DNA of 64,000 nucleotides from contig JADJTL010000002.1 in assembly GCA_016711215.1 (NCBI GenBank), positions 186,001-250,000 of the forward strand. Reading direction: 5' to 3'. Made by a program: the position numbers and the translations under genes. Source of the DNA: Pseudomonadota bacterium. GTDB taxonomy: Bacteria; Myxococcota_A; Polyangia; GCA-2747355. Below are positions 62,346 to 64,000 of this stretch, piece by piece. Numbering within the stretch: position 1 is the stretch's first letter; each line of letters starts with the position of its first letter. A model generated the notes under the pieces. The model saw only the letters and a list, made by a program, of their open reading frames with translations, made no database searches and was not told the DNA's origin.

Positions 62346-64000
62346 TTAGGCGAAGCGCCCGCCCTCCGGGTCGTAGGGATTGCCCTTGCAACCCGGCACC
62401 GCGGCGAAGGTGGGCGGGTCAAAAATGGTCCCGCAGAGATTGGCCACCCTCGTCTCCTGTCCGGTGGGCGAGGGCCCGGCGTCCTCGCCACCTGCGGGGA
62501 CCAGCTCGGCCGCAGCGGGGGCAGCCGGCGCCGGCTGCCCGGGGGCCGCGGGTGCGCCCGGCGCGCTGACAGGGGCTTCGCTGCTCGACGGGGCGGGAAA
62601 CAGGCCGGCGGCACCCTCCGACACGGTCTTTGCCACCGTGCTTGCCGCGTTGCCGACGCTGTCGGCTGCCGTCCCGGCCAACGCCGTCACTTTGTCGCCT
62701 GCGCCGTCGAAGAGCCCCTGAACCCCGTCTGCTAGCCCTCCCAGCAGCTGGTCGGCCGTCGGCAGCTCGATTCCTTGGCCTCTGAGGAAGTCCGCGCCGA
62801 GGTCGATGCCCTTGTTGACGACGTAGCTGCTGACAGCGCCGGCGACGACGGTTTCGAGCAGGCTGGTCTTCTCGGGCTGATTGGACTCGGGCGGCTCGGG
62901 TGGCACGTAGTCGTTGGGTGAGCCACCGGCGGGGGTGCTCGCGGCAGCGGCGCTCGGCAGCGATGGATAGGCTGGCTCAGGCGGAGGGAGCGGAGGCGAC
63001 GCGCCGCTCGGCGCCGCGACCTCCGTGACGACAGCGGCCGCGCCAGGCTGACCCGAGCCCCCAGACGCCGCTCCGCTAGAGGGCGCCGCTCCGCTAGAGG
63101 GCGCCGCTCCGCTAGAGGGCGCCGCTCCGCTAGAGGGCGCCGCTCCGCTAGAGGGCGCCGCTCCGCTAGAGGGCGCTGCCGGCGGCAGGGCCGGCGCCGC
63201 CACGGCAACGGGCGTGCTCGCTGCCGGCGGCGAGGCCACCGGTTCCCCCGTCTTCGGCGCGGCGCTGTCGCTCGCCGCCGGTGCCACGGGCGGACTGGGT
63301 GGTCTTGCCACCGGCGCCCCGCCCGCGGCGTTGCTCTCGGGCCCAGCAACGTTGCCGAGGGGCGCCGCGGCCTGCCCCGGGCTCGCGGTCAGCGTGGCGG
63401 CCGGGCTCGCCGTAATCGTGGCGGCCGGGCTCGCAGAGGGCGTAAGGCTCGCCGTGGAGGGCAAGCCCCCGGCCGTGGGCCCGGCGACGGTCGGTGCGAC
63501 GATGCCAGCGCCTGGGGCAGGCGGCCGCGCCACGGCGACCGCCGGCGGGGAGAAGGTGCTCGCCGTGCCGCCGCCCGTCAGCGCGCCGGCCTGCGACGCG
63601 ACGCCCGCCGCGCCATCGGGGCTGGACCCGGCGGCGACGGCTGCCGCGGCAGCGGCGCCGCCACCACCCGAGCGCGCGCTGGCGCCGAGCGCCACACCGG
63701 CACCACCCGCGGCCACACCGACGCCGACGGCCGCTGCCGCCCACGCCTTGCCACCGCCGGCGGCCCCCTCGGCGAGTCCGACGGCGCCCGACCCACCGAG
63801 CGCGCCCGGCGTGACACCCGAGGCCACGCCCGAGGCCATACCCGAGGTCGTACCCGGCAGCGCGCTGGGCAGCGTGCTGGGCAGCGTGCTCGCTGGGCTA
63901 GCGCTGGCGGCAGCGTTCGCCAGGGAGGAGGCGCCCGGCAGCGGCGAGCCCAGCTCGGCCGCCTCGCCCGAGCCCCGCAGGCTGCCCGCGGTCGTCCCCA
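62346..64000 (-). CDS. long Ala/Pro/Ser-rich protein of the type VI locus (5' end outside window)
   Basis: About 550 residues are visible; the frame is open to the right edge. The N-terminal visible part is Ala/Gly-rich with a possible membrane stretch (AAAAVGVGVAAGGAGVALGA). A long disordered region holds SPAAT repeats and six APSSGA hexapeptides encoded by an exact 18-bp array. Only the last 190 residues look folded: KTSLLETVVAGAVSSYVVNK, LGADFLRGQGIELPTADQLL, an amphipathic helix (DSVGNAASTVAKTVSEGAAG) and a Cys-containing end (NLCGTIFDPPTFAAVPGCKG). No family recognised. It is 116 bp upstream of the FHA gene on the same strand, so it is probably the preceding gene of the type VI unit. Structural accessory or effector are both possible. 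Confidence 0.65.
   Translation of the reverse strand, partial: GTTAGSLRGSGEAAELGSPLPGASSLANAAASASPASTLPSTLPSALPGTTSGMASGVASGVTPGALGGSGAVGLAEGAAGGGKAWAAAAVGVGVAAGGAGVALGASARSGGGGAAAAAAVAAGSSPDGAAGVASQAGALTGGGTASTFSPPAVAVARPPAPGAGIVAPTVAGPTAGGLPSTASLTPSASPAATITASPAATLTASPGQAAAPLGNVAGPESNAAGGAPVARPPSPPVAPAASDSAAPKTGEPVASPPAASTPVAVAAPALPPAAPSSGAAPSSGAAPSSGAAPSSGAAPSSGAAPSSGAASGGSGQPGAAAVVTEVAAPSGASPPLPPPEPAYPSLPSAAAASTPAGGSPNDYVPPEPPESNQPEKTSLLETVVAGAVSSYVVNKGIDLGADFLRGQGIELPTADQLLGGLADGVQGLFDGAGDKVTALAGTAADSVGNAASTVAKTVSEGAAGLFPAPSSSEAPVSAPGAPAAPGQPAPAAPAAAELVPAGGEDAGPSPTGQETRVANLCGTIFDPPTFAAVPGCKGNPYDPEGGRFA
63067..63174. repeat. six exact copies of an 18-bp unit
   Basis: GCCGCTCCGCTAGAGGGC repeats at 63067, 63085, 63103, 63121, 63139 and 63157 with no mismatch. 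It keeps frame and encodes the Ala-Pro-Ser-Ser-Gly-Ala series. Absence of divergence between copies points to recent expansion. Confidence 0.96.

Noticed and set aside
63067..63174. CRISPR-like array
   Set aside because: Exact 18-bp tandem units without spacers, in frame within a coding sequence.

Overview
The window is a very GC-rich, gene-dense stretch of a Gram-negative chromosome. The combination of a eukaryote-like Ser/Thr kinase with a PEGA-type tail, a TPR-PEGA secreted protein, a squalene-epoxidase-like monooxygenase and a type VI secretion locus best suggests a member of the Myxococcota or a related deltaproteobacterial lineage. This is an inference from gene content only. No rRNA, tRNA, CRISPR array, insertion sequence or replication origin was recognised.

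Layout. (1) 1-11218, plus strand: one aromatic supra-operon, aroB (cut by the window edge), aroD-aroE fusion, aroA, aroK, aroC, DAHP synthase, trpE, trpG, trpD and a trpC-trpF fusion. Most junctions from aroC onward are 4- to 8-bp stop/start overlaps. It covers every shikimate step plus tryptophan synthesis down to indole-glycerol phosphate; trpA and trpB are not here. The aroC product carries a C-terminal segment resembling an AroQ chorismate mutase. (2) 11258-12919, minus: queE, queD and a secreted AMIN-like protein. (3) 13025-16669, plus: a large FAD/Fe-S D-lactate-dehydrogenase-like fusion. (4) 16687-21057, minus: a mannose-6-phosphate-isomerase-like protein, a TPR-PEGA protein and a Ser/Thr kinase. 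(5) 21336-27678: a PHA-system-like small protein, then a minus-strand group of a squalene epoxidase-like enzyme and a BtuFCD-type ABC importer, then malQ. (6) 27679-29496: a gene-poor patch with a 13-bp minisatellite and a decayed secreted-protein frame. (7) 29497-38200: HIT protein, HAD phosphatase, a macro-like protein, ispG with an internal stop, an L,D-transpeptidase, a repeat-bearing lipoprotein, an HD phosphohydrolase and miaB. (8) 38202-64000: a frameshifted exported pcm followed by a type VI secretion locus in two converging transcription units.

The type VI locus. The plus-strand unit reads: two-domain peptidoglycan hydrolase, small membrane protein, tssE, tssF, tssG, tssH(clpV). The minus-strand unit reads, in transcription order: long Pro/Ala-rich protein (cut by the right edge), VWA-TM-FHA protein, tssJ, tssK, tssL, tssM, tagF, tssA, tssB, tssC and a 207-residue protein in the usual hcp position that does not look like ordinary Hcp. 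The units meet at a perfect 10-bp inverted repeat near 47660. VgrG and PAAR are not in the window. The hydrolase plus small membrane protein is the best candidate for an undescribed effector/immunity pair.

Two window-wide features stand out. First, three genes expected to be intact are broken by single small lesions: trpCF (about 10343), ispG (TAA at 31855) and pcm (about 38791). Sequencing or assembly error is the simplest reading. Second, short tandem repeats of 12-18 bp recur at least seven times, often straddling or abutting gene ends.
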